Numbered from the stretch's first letter, positions 18,525 through 26,840 are shown. The stretch is 50,216 nucleotides of DNA from Rhizobium alarense (GCF_021555155.1 NZ_JAKGBU010000003.1:69645-119860); one strand, 5' to 3'. Made by a program: numbers and translations. The notes: generated by a model not told the origin, from the letters alone.

Positions 18525-19658
18525 TCAGCCCCGGTTGGCCGCCTCGCCGCGCGCCCAGCCTTCCTGCGTCTCGGCCATGAAATCGGCGTAGCGGCCCGCG
18601 TCGATCGCCGCGCGGATGCCGGCCATCAGGTCCTGGTAATAGGCGAGATTGTTCCAGGTGAGCAGCATGCCGCCGAGCGCCTCGTTGGCGCGCACCAGAT
18701 GGTGCAGATAGGCCCGCGAATAGTCGCGCGAGGCCGGGCAGGATGACTGCTCGTCGAGCGGCCTCAGGTCTTCCGCATGGCGGGCGTTGCGGATGTTGAT
18801 CCGGCCATGGCGGGTAAAGGCGAGCCCGTGGCGCCCGGAGCGGGTCGGCATGACGCAATCGAACATGTCGATGCCGTGGGCGACCGACTTCAGGATGTCG
18901 TCCGGCGTGCCGACGCCCATCAGGTAGCGCGGCTTCTCGACCGGCAGATGCGGGCAGGTCGTGTCGATCATGTCGAGCATGACCGCCTGCGGCTCGCCGA
19001 CCGCGAGCCCGCCGATCGCATAGCCCTTGAGGTCGAGCCCGGCAAGCGCCCTGGCGGAATTCACGCGCAGGTCCGGAACGTCGCCGCCCTGCACGATGCC
19101 GAACATCGCCCTGCCCGGCTGGTCGCCGAAGGCACGCTTGCAGCGCTCGGCCCAGCGATAGGACATCTCCATGGCCCGCTCGATCTCCTTCGGCTCGGCC
19201 GGCAGCCGCACGCATTCGTCGAGCTGCATCTGGATGTCGCTGCCGAGCAGGCCCTGGATCTCGATGGAGCGCTCGGGCGACATGTGGTGCAGCGAGCCGT
19301 CGACATGGCTCTTGAAGGTGACGCCCTGTTCGTCGAGCTTCCTGAGACCCGACAGCGACATGACCTGGAAGCCGCCGGAATCGGTAAGGATCGGATAGGG
19401 CCAGCGGATGAGGTCGTGCAGGCCGCCGAGGCGGGCGACGCGTTCGGCGCCGGGCCGCAGCATCAGGTGATAGGTGTTGCCGAGGATGATGTCGGCGCCG
19501 AGGTCGCGCACCTGGTCGAGATACATGGCCTTGACCGTGCCGACCGTGCCGACGGGCATGAAGGCCGGCGTGCGGATCGTGCCGCGCGGCATCGAGACCG
19601 CGCCGCGGCGGGCTTTGCCGTCTGTCGCAAGCAGCGTGAACTGGAACGTGTCGCTCAT
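18525..19658 (-). CDS. tgt: tRNA-guanine transglycosylase (zinc-site residues substituted)
   Basis: Exchanges guanine 34 for preQ1 in GUN-anticodon tRNAs during queuosine synthesis, 377 residues. General acid Asp93 in [10 protein letters not shown] and nucleophile Asp267 in [13 protein letters not shown] are present, so catalysis should be intact. The zinc site, normally Cys-x-Cys-x2-Cys plus His 26 residues later, reads Ser305-x-Cys307-x2-Ser310 and Asn336: three of four ligands are changed while the surrounding helix ([11 protein letters not shown]) is well conserved. The start is immediately after the queA stop, so it is the last gene of the queA-tgt unit. Confidence 0.95.
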   Translation of the reverse strand: MSDTFQFTLLATDGKARRGAVSMPRGTIRTPAFMPVGTVGTVKAMYLDQVRDLGADIILGNTYHLMLRPGAERVARLGGLHDLIRWPYPILTDSGGFQVMSLSGLRKLDEQGVTFKSHVDGSLHHMSPERSIEIQGLLGSDIQMQLDECVRLPAEPKEIERAMEMSYRWAERCKRAFGDQPGRAMFGIVQGGDVPDLRVNSARALAGLDLKGYAIGGLAVGEPQAVMLDMIDTTCPHLPVEKPRYLMGVGTPDDILKSVAHGIDMFDCVMPTRSGRHGLAFTRHGRINIRNARHAEDLRPLDEQSSCPASRDYSRAYLHHLVRANEALGGMLLTWNNLAYYQDLMAGIRAAIDAGRYADFMAETQEGWARGEAANRG

Positions 19659-20723
19659 TCAGGTCTTCCGGAAAAGCAGGCTGGAATCGCCGTAGGAATA
19701 GAAGCGGTAGCCGGTCTCGATCGCATGGGCATAGGCACCGCGCATGGTCTCGAGGCCGGAAAACGCCGAGACGAGCATGAAGAGCGTCGATTTCGGCAGG
19801 TGGAAATTGGTCATCAGCGCATCGGCGGTGCGGAAGCGGTAGCCCGGCGTGATGAAGATGCCGGTGGCGCCCGACCAGGGGCGGATCGTGCCGTCCCGGT
19901 CGGCGGCGCTTTCGAGCAGCCTGAGCGACGTCGTGCCGACCGAGACGATGCGCCCGCCCCTCGCCCTGACCGCGTTGAGCGCCTCGGCCGTCTTAAGCGA
20001 GACATGGCCGATTTCCTCGTGCATCACGTGGTCGCGTGTGTCGTCGGCCTTGACCGGCAGGAAGGTCCCGGCGCCGACATGCAGCGTCACGAAATGGCGC
20101 TCGACGCCCCTGGCATCCAGCTTTTCGAAGAGCGCGCCGGTGAAGTGCAGGCCGGCGGTCGGCGCGGCGACGGCACCTTCCTCCCGCGCGTAGATCGTCT
20201 GGTAGTCGCGCCGGTCGGCCGCATCGTCATGGCGCTTTGAGGCGATATAGGGCGGCAGCGGGATATGGCCGACGTCGGCGATGGCGCGGTCGAGTTCCGG
20301 GCCGGAGGCCTCGAAGGCGAGCGTCACCTCGCCGCCCTCGCCCTTTGCCTCGACGGTCGCCGCGAGTGTCGCATCCGCGCCGAAGAGGACGCGATCGCCC
20401 GCCTTTATGCGCTTGCCGGGCCGGGCGAAGGCCTTCCAGCGATCGGCGGCGACCCGCATGTGCAGCGTGGCGGAGACCGGCTGGCCGCCGGCCCCGTCCC
20501 TGACCCGCACGCCTTCGAGTTGCGCGGGAATGACGCGCGTGTCGTTGAAGACCAGTGCATCGCCGTCGCGGAGGAAATCCGGCAGGTCGCCGACGTGGTG
20601 ATCGGCATAGGGCGAAGCCGCATCCGGGCGCACGACGAGCAGCCGCGCCGCCTCGCGCGGAGACGCCGGGCGAAGGGCGATCCGCTCTTCCGGAAGCTCG
20701 AAATCGAAAATGTCTACGCGCAT
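19659..20723 (-). CDS. queA: S-adenosylmethionine:tRNA ribosyltransferase-isomerase
   Basis: Converts preQ1-tRNA to epoxyqueuosine-tRNA using the ribosyl group of SAM, 354 residues. Signatures: [20 protein letters not shown] at the N-terminus, [11 protein letters not shown] near residue 60, PTAGLHFT near 178, [10 protein letters not shown] near 208 and [16 protein letters not shown] near 312. The start at 20723 gives the canonical N-terminus; the open frame upstream (to 20804) is not conserved-looking. Adjacent to tgt with no spacer, so both queuosine steps are made together. Follows ppiB on the same strand after about 108 bases. Confidence 0.95.
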   Translation of the reverse strand: MRVDIFDFELPEERIALRPASPREAARLLVVRPDAASPYADHHVGDLPDFLRDGDALVFNDTRVIPAQLEGVRVRDGAGGQPVSATLHMRVAADRWKAFARPGKRIKAGDRVLFGADATLAATVEAKGEGGEVTLAFEASGPELDRAIADVGHIPLPPYIASKRHDDAADRRDYQTIYAREEGAVAAPTAGLHFTGALFEKLDARGVERHFVTLHVGAGTFLPVKADDTRDHVMHEEIGHVSLKTAEALNAVRARGGRIVSVGTTSLRLLESAADRDGTIRPWSGATGIFITPGYRFRTADALMTNFHLPKSTLFMLVSAFSGLETMRGAYAHAIETGYRFYSYGDSSLLFRKT

Positions 20724-20831
20724 GGACGGGGCTTCGTGGGGTGATCGCGATGGCGATAGCGCATCGCCGCAAAAAGGCAAACCCGCCCCGTTGCAATCCT
20801 GCACCGGAGCGGGTTCCGGAAGACGGTCGGA

Positions 20832-21341
20832 TCAGGCGTCCGCGGCGACCTTCATGGAGACGATCGTGTCCGGGTCGCGCACCGGCTCGCCGCGCTTGAT
20901 CTTGTCGATGCTCTCCATGCCCTCGACCACCTGGCCCCAGACGGAATACTGCTTGTTGAGCCAGGGCGAGTCGGTGAAGCAGATGAAGAACTGCGAGTTC
21001 GCCGAGTTCGGCATCTGGCTGCGGGCCATCGAGCAGGTGCCGCGCACGTGGCTCATGTTGGAGAATTCGGCCTTGAGGTCCGGCTTGTCGGAGCCGCCCA
21101 TGCCGGCGCGGCCCGGGTTGAAGTCCTTGCCGCCGGTCTTGCCGTACTGCACGTCGCCGGTCTGCGCCATGAAGTCCTCGATGACGCGGTGGAAGACGAC
21201 GCCGTCATAGGCGCCTTCGCGCGTCAGTTCCTTGATGCGCGCGACATGGCCGGGCGCGAGGTCCGGCAGGAGCTGGATGACCACGCGGCCCTTGCTGGTC
21301 TCCATGATGATCGTGTTTTCCGGATCCTTGATCTCGGCCAT
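20832..21341 (-). CDS. ppiB: Cytoplasmic peptidyl-prolyl cis-trans isomerase (cyclophilin)
   Basis: 169-residue cyclophilin without signal peptide. Active-site patterns: VVFHRVIEDFMAQTGD (catalytic Arg in FHRV), GTCSMARSQMPNSANSQFFI and LNKQYSVWGQVVEGM. Accelerates proline isomerisation during folding. Pairs with the secreted paralogue just upstream (ppiA), from which it likely arose by duplication since the two share most of these segments. Part of the coaD-ppiA-ppiB block typical of rhizobia. Confidence 0.94.
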   Translation of the reverse strand: MAEIKDPENTIIMETSKGRVVIQLLPDLAPGHVARIKELTREGAYDGVVFHRVIEDFMAQTGDVQYGKTGGKDFNPGRAGMGGSDKPDLKAEFSNMSHVRGTCSMARSQMPNSANSQFFICFTDSPWLNKQYSVWGQVVEGMESIDKIKRGEPVRDPDTIVSMKVAADA

Positions 21342-21363
21342 GGTTTTCTCCTTGTTGAACTCG

Positions 21364-21933
21364 TTATTTGCCGACGGTGACCTTGATCATCCGGTCGGGA
21401 TTCTCGACGGCGCCGTTGTTCGCGTCGTCGCCGCGCTTGATCTTGTCGACGTTCTCCATGCCCTCGACCACCTGGCCGACGACAGTGTACTGGCCGTTCA
21501 GGAAGTCGCCCGGCGCGAACATGATGAAGAACTGCGAATTGGCGGAGTTCGGATCCTGCGAGCGCGCCATGCCGACCGTGCCGCGCTCATAGGGCACGTC
21601 GGAGAATTCCGCCGGCAGATCGGGCTGGCTGGAGCCGCCCGTGCCGGCCGCCTCGGGCTTGAAGCCCTCTTCCATGTCGCCGTTCTGCACGTCGCCCGTC
21701 TGGGCCATGAAGCCCTCGATGACGCGGTGGAAGGCGACATTGTCATATTCGCCGGCAGCCGCCAGCGCCTTGATGCGCTCGACATGCTTCGGTGCCACAT
21801 CCGGACGAAGCTGGACCACGACCGGGCCGTCCTTGAGCTGGATGGTGAGGAAATCCTCGTTCGACTGCGCGCCGGCGCTTGCGACGGAGGCAAGGAACAG
21901 GGCTCCCGCAATGGCTGTCTTCAGGAATTTCAT
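21364..21933 (-). CDS. ppiA: Periplasmic peptidyl-prolyl cis-trans isomerase (cyclophilin)
   Basis: 189 residues. N-terminal signal peptide MKFLKTAIAGALFLASVASA with cleavage near AGAQS, then a cyclophilin domain containing VAFHRVIEGFMAQTGD, GMARSQDPNSANSQFFIMF and NGQYTVVGQVVEGMENVDK. Predicted periplasmic folding helper. Twenty-two bases upstream of ppiB and the same strand, so co-transcribed. Small insert ALAAAGEYD near residue 70 is the only clear difference from the cytoplasmic copy besides the leader. Confidence 0.94.
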   Translation of the reverse strand: MKFLKTAIAGALFLASVASAGAQSNEDFLTIQLKDGPVVVQLRPDVAPKHVERIKALAAAGEYDNVAFHRVIEGFMAQTGDVQNGDMEEGFKPEAAGTGGSSQPDLPAEFSDVPYERGTVGMARSQDPNSANSQFFIMFAPGDFLNGQYTVVGQVVEGMENVDKIKRGDDANNGAVENPDRMIKVTVGK

Positions 21934-21974
21934 GGTGGCTCCGTTTCGTTGAAAGACCGCTCGGCGACCGGGCT

Positions 21975-22469
21975 TCAGGGCCTGCGTTTCGCCGCGAGCG
22001 CATGGAGGACCGCCTTCGGCACGAAGGCGCTGACGTCTCCGCCCATGGCCGCGATCTGGCGGACCAATGTGGCGGTAATGGGCCGCGAGGCGGTGCCGGC
22101 GGGCAGGAAGACGGTCTGCACGTCCGGCGCCATCTGGCGGTTCATGCCGGCCATCTGCATCTCGTAGTCGAGGTCGGTGCCGTCGCGCAGGCCCCGGATC
22201 AGCAGCGTCGCACCGTGGTCGCGCGCCGCATCGACGACCAGCCGGTCGAAGGAGACGACGGTGACGTCGTCCCGCCGCGCCGGCAACGCCTCGCCGATCG
22301 CCGCGCGGATGAGTTCGGCCCTCTCCTCGAAGGAAAAGAGCGGCGCCTTGCCGGGATGCACGCCGATCGCAACGACCACGCGCGGAGCGACATGCAGCGC
22401 CTGCACGAGCACGTCGATATGACCGTTGGTGATCGGGTCGAAAGAGCCGGGGTAGAAGGCGATCGTCAT
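21975..22469 (-). CDS. coaD: Phosphopantetheine adenylyltransferase
   Basis: Penultimate coenzyme A biosynthesis enzyme, 164 residues. N-terminus [20 protein letters not shown] carries the nucleotidyltransferase T/HxGH-type motif (TNGH). [20 protein letters not shown] near residue 90 binds phosphopantetheine and the later [19 protein letters not shown] is the ISSTxVR-like segment. Normal length and start. First gene of the coaD-ppiA-ppiB-queA-tgt direction block; in many rhizobia gyrA lies directly upstream of this block, whereas here gyrA is 15 kb away. Confidence 0.95.
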   Translation of the reverse strand: MTIAFYPGSFDPITNGHIDVLVQALHVAPRVVVAIGVHPGKAPLFSFEERAELIRAAIGEALPARRDDVTVVSFDRLVVDAARDHGATLLIRGLRDGTDLDYEMQMAGMNRQMAPDVQTVFLPAGTASRPITATLVRQIAAMGGDVSAFVPKAVLHALAAKRRP

Positions 22470-22566
22470 GGCGGTTTCCGTTTGCCGCCTTTTGTCATGC
22501 CGGACCGTTTAAGGCAAGCGTCGCGGGCGCCGGCGCATTGCGGCCACCCTGCCCTGCGGCATTCGC

Positions 22567-22761
22567 TCAGGCGAAGCCGATGAAGGCCGGCTGCACCTTC
22601 CGGTCGCTGCCGTAGTCGCGTGCATAGGCCGTGCGGCCGAGGTCGCGGCGGGCCGCGGATGCCGGATCGGCACGTGCAACATCCACATAGCCGTCGGGCG
22701 CCGTGCCGGTGTCAGCCGTCTTTACGTTTCCGTCGAGCATGGTGGCGAGCAGCGTGAACAT
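22567..22761 (-). CDS. Hypothetical protein, 64 aa
   Basis: Begins MFTLLATMLDGNVKTADTG and is preceded by the strong ribosome site GGAGGAG, which is the main evidence that it is translated. Hydrophilic, rich in Asp, Ala and Arg, with several Tyr (DGYVDVARAD, RTAYARDYGSDRK). No signal peptide, no membrane helix, no family recognised. Transcribed toward coaD but separated from it by about 100 bases. Confidence 0.55.
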   Translation of the reverse strand: MFTLLATMLDGNVKTADTGTAPDGYVDVARADPASAARRDLGRTAYARDYGSDRKVQPAFIGFA

Positions 22762-22968
22762 GGTTTCTCCTCCGGACGGCCAGCAAACGGCGGCGATGCG
22801 ATCCGGTTCCTCGATACTGCGCCGGGACTTGAGAAATCGTTAACCATGACGGACCGCATCCATATCCCCGGATGCTGGGCGACGAATGTCACACGCGTAA
22901 GACAGGGCGGAGCCGCAGCTCCGCCGGGTCGGACGGGCGCCCGCCGGACGGCCGGCGCCCGGACGGCG

Positions 22969-23202
22969 TCACAGGTCTTCGCTGCAATCCGTGATTTCGC
23001 AGGTCTGGTCCGTCGTCGCCCGCTCGGCGCATTCGCTGAGCGCGCGATCCACCGCGTCGTCCCGGCTGTCGTAATTGTAGCTGTAGCCGTAGGTGCCGTC
23101 CTCCGAGACGGCGACGCAGCCCCACGCGAGAGCCTCGACGGTGGACGTGGCAAGAACGAGGCTTGTGAGGACGGGAACGAGGAGCAAAGCGCGGTGACGC
23201 AT
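22969..23202 (-). CDS. Small secreted DUF4189-like protein
   Basis: 77 residues: signal peptide MRHRALLLVPVLTSLVLA, cleaved near VEALA, and a compact domain WGCVAVSEDGTYGYSYNYDS then AVDRALSECAE and a C-terminal Cys-rich end (TCEITDCSED). The pattern of a tyrosine-rich strand followed by an alanine-rich helix and paired cysteines is that of DUF4189-type secreted proteins. ATG at 23202 starts the signal peptide directly; upstream in-frame codons give no plausible leader. Periplasmic or exported; function unknown. Confidence 0.75.
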   Translation of the reverse strand: MRHRALLLVPVLTSLVLATSTVEALAWGCVAVSEDGTYGYSYNYDSRDDAVDRALSECAERATTDQTCEITDCSEDL

Positions 23203-23435
23203 GAGTGTGGCTTTCGAAAGAACCGGCAATATCGCCGGCCTCCGAAATGTAGCGGCAAAGAATCCTGCGCGGTAGCGGCATCCGCAGGGCCGTTCGGGAA
23301 TTTCACAGCCGTGGCGCCCGGTAGTAGAAGCATCCGACGCCGGGCGTGCCGGAATCGGTGCATCGCCGCCAGATTTTTGTGATTGCGCCCGCGGGTCTAC
23401 GCCCCGCCCCGGCTGGCCGGCCGGCCGCAAGCGGC

Positions 23436-23481
23436 TTGACATCAATTCTAAAGCGATTATTTTAAAATTACCATTTTAGAA
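23436..23481 (+). promoter_or_regulatory. Promoter with overlapping inverted-repeat operator for the TetR gene
   Basis: TTGACA at 23436-23441, 16-base spacer and TATTTT (23458-23463) form a good -35/-10 pair. An inverted repeat TTCTAAA (23446-23452) / TTTAGAA (23475-23481), with a central ATTTTAAAAT palindrome, covers the spacer, -10 and start region. That placement is what an autorepressing TetR operator would have. Confidence 0.6.
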
Positions 23482-23492
23482 AGGGCTCGACC

Positions 23493-24071
23493 GTGGCGAG
23501 ACATTTGGAATTCGACGAAGACGCAGTGCTGACGTCGGCCATGCGGGCGTTCAGGAAAGACGGATACCAGCGCAGTTCCATCAAGATGCTGGAGCAGGCG
23601 ACCGGTCTTTCGTCGGGCAGTCTCTACAACAGTTTCGGCGGCAAGGACGCGATCTTTCAGCGCGCATTCGCGCATTATAACGAAACGGTCGTGAAAAGGC
23701 GCATCGACACCTATCTCGCCGGGCGTCCGGCAAAGGAAGGGCTGACGGCCTTGTTCGTTTCGCTGTTGGACGAACCCGGCGGCGGCTCCGTCGGCTGTTT
23801 GCTGACCAATTCAGCGGTAGAATTCGCAGGCGGCCCGTGTCCCGCCGAAGCCGATCTTAAACATGGTTTTGCGCTGTTGCGCAGCGCGTTCGAAGAAAGC
23901 CTCGTCTCGCTTCCTGCAGCGAACGCCGAAAGAGCGGCCTCGGACGCCTTGCGCCTGCTGGTCTTCTACCAGGGACTTCTCGTGATGATTCGCGGCGGCG
24001 CCGACAAGGCCGACCTTCGCAAGGTTATCGCCCATGAAATCGAAACCATCATTGGAGACATCAATGCTTGA
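23493..24071 (+). CDS. TetR/AcrR family transcriptional regulator
   Basis: 192 residues, GTG start. N-terminal helix-turn-helix (about residues 10-55) with AMRAFRKDGYQRSSIKMLEQ and the recognition segment GLSSGSLYNSFGGKDAIFQR. The C-terminal ligand domain resembles the TetR_C_16-like/YcdC type. It probably represses itself and the two small genes that follow: its stop overlaps the next start by eight bases and an inverted repeat covers its promoter. Ligand unknown. Confidence 0.9.
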   Translation: MARHLEFDEDAVLTSAMRAFRKDGYQRSSIKMLEQATGLSSGSLYNSFGGKDAIFQRAFAHYNETVVKRRIDTYLAGRPAKEGLTALFVSLLDEPGGGSVGCLLTNSAVEFAGGPCPAEADLKHGFALLRSAFEESLVSLPAANAERAASDALRLLVFYQGLLVMIRGGADKADLRKVIAHEIETIIGDINA

Positions 24072-24399
24072 AGAAAGCTGGAGGCGCTATTCCAGGACAT
24101 GGTCCATGCCGGCGCCCGAACGTGACACCGAATTGCGTGAACTCGTCGCCGACGAGGTGACCTACACCGATCCGACGACGGCGATTTCGGGCAGAGAGAC
24201 GTTTTCAGGCCATATGGCGAATTTTCAGCAGTCGATGCCAGGCTGCTTTTTCGAGATCCTGAGCGTGAACGGGCATCACGGCCAGACGCTCGCGAGCTGG
24301 CGGCTCGTGGGCGGCGACGGGGCGGAGCGCATGCGCGGCACCAGCTATGCGCGTCTCGCCGATGACGGACGCTTTGCCGCATTCACCGGCTTCTTCTGA
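24064..24399 (+). CDS. SnoaL-like / NTF2-like domain protein
   Basis: 111 residues, ATG inside the 3' end of the TetR gene with GGAG just before it. Contains the NTF2-like pattern: MLEESWRRYSRTWSMP, ELVADEVTYTDPT, SGRETFSGHMANFQQSMPG and a C-terminal GTSYARLADDGRF. The usual SnoaL-like size is 110-140. Members include small isomerases and polyketide cyclases, and many are merely ligand binders. As target of the TetR regulator it may handle a small organic compound, an inference from the operon only. Confidence 0.82.
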   Translation: MLEESWRRYSRTWSMPAPERDTELRELVADEVTYTDPTTAISGRETFSGHMANFQQSMPGCFFEILSVNGHHGQTLASWRLVGGDGAERMRGTSYARLADDGRFAAFTGFF

Positions 24400-24410
24400 T
24401 CTCCTCCGCC

Positions 24411-24746
24411 ATGCCGCGCCCAGCCAAACCTGAGATCGTTGCCTGGCTCGAGGGTGAGCTGGCTCCGCTCGGCGGAGTCAGCGCAAAACGCTTTTTCGGC
24501 GGATGGGATCTGCGGCAGGACGGCGGTCAATTCGCCATCGTCATGGAAGGAACGCTCTACCTGAAAGTCAATGACGACTTGAGAGCGCGCCTGCTTGGCG
24601 AAGGCGGCAGGACCTTCCGCTACGACAAGACCCAAAGCACCGTGACCGTCGCCAAATATGTAAGCGTCCCTGAAACGGTGCTGGACGACCCGGACACATT
24701 GCGAGACCTGGCGCGGGAGGCAATTCGCGCATTCTGCGGGACATAA
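24411..24746 (+). CDS. TfoX N-terminal domain protein
   Basis: 111 residues matching the TfoX/Sxy N-terminal domain: VSAKRFFGGWDLRQDGGQFA (the SxKxMFGG-like signature) and later GTLYLKVNDDLRARL and FRYDK. There is no C-terminal TfoX domain, as is common for the stand-alone form in rhizobia. Full-length TfoX/Sxy promotes competence gene expression in gammaproteobacteria; the stand-alone domain has no established role. Eleven bases after the NTF2-like gene, so third gene of the TetR operon. Confidence 0.85.
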   Translation: MPRPAKPEIVAWLEGELAPLGGVSAKRFFGGWDLRQDGGQFAIVMEGTLYLKVNDDLRARLLGEGGRTFRYDKTQSTVTVAKYVSVPETVLDDPDTLRDLAREAIRAFCGT

Positions 24747-24948
24747 CGCCCGATCAACAACGGACATCAACGGAGATGATGATGGCTCAGTCAAAACCGG
24801 GAACGATCTTGCTCGTCTGCACGTCGCATGAAGCGCTTCAGCCTTCTGAAGGTCTTAAACCTGGCGGCCTTCACACGGCCCGCTTCAGACACGGATTGGC
24901 CGAGAAGTATCGGGGACTATCGCGCCACAGAGGGAAATCGGCGGCCAA

Positions 24949-25038
24949 TGGCGGATGGGGTGGGATTCGAACCCACGGTAGACTCTCGCCTACGCCGGTT
25001 TTCAAGACCGGTTCCTTAAACCACTCGGACACCCATCC
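24949..25038 (-). tRNA. tRNA-Ser (anticodon UGA)
   Basis: Read on the minus strand the gene starts GGATGGGTGTCCGAGTGG, has an anticodon loop CTTGAAA (anticodon TGA, plus-strand 25002-25004), a long variable arm and the T-arm GGTTCGAATCC. Acceptor GGATGGG pairs perfectly with CCCATCC; discriminator is G and CCA is encoded (24949-24951). It is the integration target of the element to its right, which now supplies its 5' half and upstream region. Confidence 0.96.
25000..25036. repeat. Left attachment repeat (inside tRNA-Ser, anticodon loop to 5' acceptor)
   Basis: 37 bases identical to 40843-40879. Begins TTTCAAGACCGG and ends GGACACCCAT. It covers the anticodon loop, anticodon stem 5' side, D-arm and most of the 5' acceptor strand of the tRNA. 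Confidence 0.93.
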
Positions 25039-25092
25039 ATCTATTTGAAAAGATTTGATTTTCCTTCCCTTCGGAAAACCTGAAAACCGGCA

Positions 25093-25112
25093 TTTGCTAC
25101 CGATTTGCTACC
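25093..25112. promoter_or_regulatory. Pair of putative integrase arm-type sites (left)
   Basis: TTTGCTACC at 25093-25101 and again at 25104-25112, same orientation, 11 bases apart (one helical turn), between the integrase stop and the tRNA. The same pair with the same spacing occurs near the right end at 40704-40723. Binding by the integrase N-terminal domain or an excisionase is inferred. Confidence 0.55.
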
Positions 25113-25115
25113 CTT

Positions 25116-26264
25116 TCATTCGGTGGCTGGCTTTTTAGCAGCTTTGATCGCAGCGTCAACTTGCTCCGCGGCGTTCGCTTGCATGCCGGGCATGACGTGG
25201 CTGTAGAGGTCCAAGGTGATGCCGATTGTGGAATGACCGAGGCGCTCGCTGGCGATCTTCGGATGCACGCCGGCTGCCAAGAGTTGCGTTGCATGGGAGT
25301 GCCGGAGATCGTGAAATCGGATGTTCGGAAGCGATGTCTTCGCAATCACGCGGGTCCACTCGTGCGTCAGGGAAACGGGCTTCAGCGGGCGCCCGTCGAA
25401 CTGCGCGACGACGAACGAATTCTCGTCCGGCCGGAGACCGAGGCGAAGCTGTTCCTCAGCCTGCGCGAGTCGGTGGCGGTTCAGTTCGGCGACAACGGTG
25501 GAGGATAGTGCCACGGTGCGCGCCTTGCCGCTCTTCGTCTCTTTGTATCGGACTTCTGTGCCGACCTGCTCCGCACTGGTGCGGACGGCCATGACGGCGT
25601 TCGTCAGGTCGATGTCCCGCCAGCGCAGGGCGAGGATCTCCCCTCGCCTCAAGCCACACAGCCCCGCCAGGAGCGCCGGCACGAAGACACGGCTCGATCG
25701 AAGCTCGTCCAGCATGACACCCGTCTGTGAAGCGCTGTAGGCCTCCATGGCCGTTCTTTCGACCTTGGGCGGCCGGGTGATGGCAACGGGATTCTTTTTC
25801 AGCAAGTCCCATTTCAGCGCTTGATCCATCGCCGTCAGCATGACGCGCCGGCAGTGGTGCACCGTGCGAGGTGACAGACCGCCCTTCCCGTCTCGTCGTC
25901 CGCTTTCCAGCAATTGCGACCACGCTGCATCGATCTTCGACGCCGTGAGCTTGTTCAGCGTGACGTTGCCGAGGATCGGCGCGACGTTTTTCAGAAGTAG
26001 TTCCTCATAGCGCTGGTGTGTCTTTGGCGAGACGTTCGCCTTTTCGTGCTGGAGCCAGCGGACGAAATATTCCCGCACCGTCGTTTTCGCCGGCTCGATA
26101 TAGCTGCCGCCGTCGAGTTCCGCGATTAGGCGCGCGCATTCCGTCTCGGCTTGGCGCTTCGTCCCATGAAACGTGTGCCACTTCCGGCGGCGCTTCCCGT
26201 CGCTCGGAACGTCAAGGACAATTGCCCATTTGCCGGGGCTACGTTCGGTGATGTGGCCTTTCAC
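25116..26264 (-). CDS. int: Tyrosine-type site-specific integrase
   Basis: 382 residues. N-terminal AP2-like arm-binding domain (about 1-55), SAM-like core-binding domain (60-160), catalytic domain 175-365. Active-site residues all present: Arg206 in GLRRGE, Lys244 in ETKSGKAR, His318 and Arg321 in FHDLRHSH, His344 in RLGHS and nucleophile Tyr354 in LDLYSHV. GTG start overlapping the RHH gene's stop (GTGA), so the two are translated together. The 3' end points at the tRNA-Ser target 77 bases away, the usual layout for an integrase and its attachment site. Confidence 0.95.
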   Translation of the reverse strand: MKGHITERSPGKWAIVLDVPSDGKRRRKWHTFHGTKRQAETECARLIAELDGGSYIEPAKTTVREYFVRWLQHEKANVSPKTHQRYEELLLKNVAPILGNVTLNKLTASKIDAAWSQLLESGRRDGKGGLSPRTVHHCRRVMLTAMDQALKWDLLKKNPVAITRPPKVERTAMEAYSASQTGVMLDELRSSRVFVPALLAGLCGLRRGEILALRWRDIDLTNAVMAVRTSAEQVGTEVRYKETKSGKARTVALSSTVVAELNRHRLAQAEEQLRLGLRPDENSFVVAQFDGRPLKPVSLTHEWTRVIAKTSLPNIRFHDLRHSHATQLLAAGVHPKIASERLGHSTIGITLDLYSHVMPGMQANAAEQVDAAIKAAKKPATE

Positions 26265-26731
26265 AGGGATTCCTCGTCAATGTAAGGAGGGTACGGCACT
26301 GGAGTGGATTGAAGCAGATCACCATACGCTTTTATGAAGGCTGGAACGATTTCTGTCGGCTGCGCTCCCTTGCTGACAAGATTCTGCTCTTCGAGCTGGC
26401 TCACCAAGTCATCGAACGAGTGGGAAAGGCCTAAGCCGACGAGCGCACCAACCAAAAGGTCCTTGGAAACTTGGTTCAAAGCAGCATCGTTAGCTGTGTC
26501 CTGGCTCGCGGCAATGTAACTCTCTAGATCGAACAACGACTGATACAACACCGCTGCAAGTCCATAAAATCGTTCATCAAATTTTAGCCCTCGGTCGCAG
26601 AGACGTCGCACGGCGTCCGCTCTTGTCCCCACCCTGTTTGCGAACCTCCATTCATCGATTGCCTCGAGCTCGTCGGGCGAGATGAGCATGTGCAGGCGCT
26701 CGGTTTTCTTTTGACCTGTCTCGTTTTTCAC
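26261..26731 (-). CDS. Ribbon-helix-helix-type regulator coupled to integrase
   Basis: 156 residues, GTG start with AAAGGA before it. Residues about 12-50 (RLHMLISPDELEAIDEWRFA then VGTRADAVRRLCDRGL) look like an RHH/Arc-like strand-helix-helix DNA-binding fold. The rest is mostly helical, acidic, without a recognised domain, and ends with a Pro-rich stretch (TPVPYPPYIDEESL). Its stop overlaps the integrase start, so it is co-expressed with int and may control it, or act as a directionality partner. It is divergent from the xis-like gene across a region with nested palindromes, its probable operator. Confidence 0.75.
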   Translation of the reverse strand: MKNETGQKKTERLHMLISPDELEAIDEWRFANRVGTRADAVRRLCDRGLKFDERFYGLAAVLYQSLFDLESYIAASQDTANDAALNQVSKDLLVGALVGLGLSHSFDDLVSQLEEQNLVSKGAQPTEIVPAFIKAYGDLLQSTPVPYPPYIDEESL

Positions 26732-26840
26732 TTATGCATCCTTTTTCGGGGCCATATGCACCATATGCGCATATTGAGTTGCGCTCAATGTTAAAATGTG
26801 TAGTGTGGTTAATGCGCAATATGTGCATATGGAGGTTTAG
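26732..26840. promoter_or_regulatory. Divergent control region with nested inverted repeats
   Basis: A/T-rich spacer between the RHH-int operon (left) and the early gene chain (right). Left side has CCATATGCA at 26752 directly followed by CCATATGCG at 26761; the right side has an inverted match, GTGCATATGG (26823-26832), and both sides carry TGCGCA. A separate palindrome ATTGAG-TTGCG-CTCAAT lies at 26773-26789. Symmetric layout suggests operators for a switch between the two directions. Confidence 0.6.

Noticed and set aside
24776-25048. Plus-strand 90-codon ORF starting MMMAQSKPG
   Set aside because: Its C-terminal half is the antisense of tRNA-Ser, a well-known source of false ORFs.
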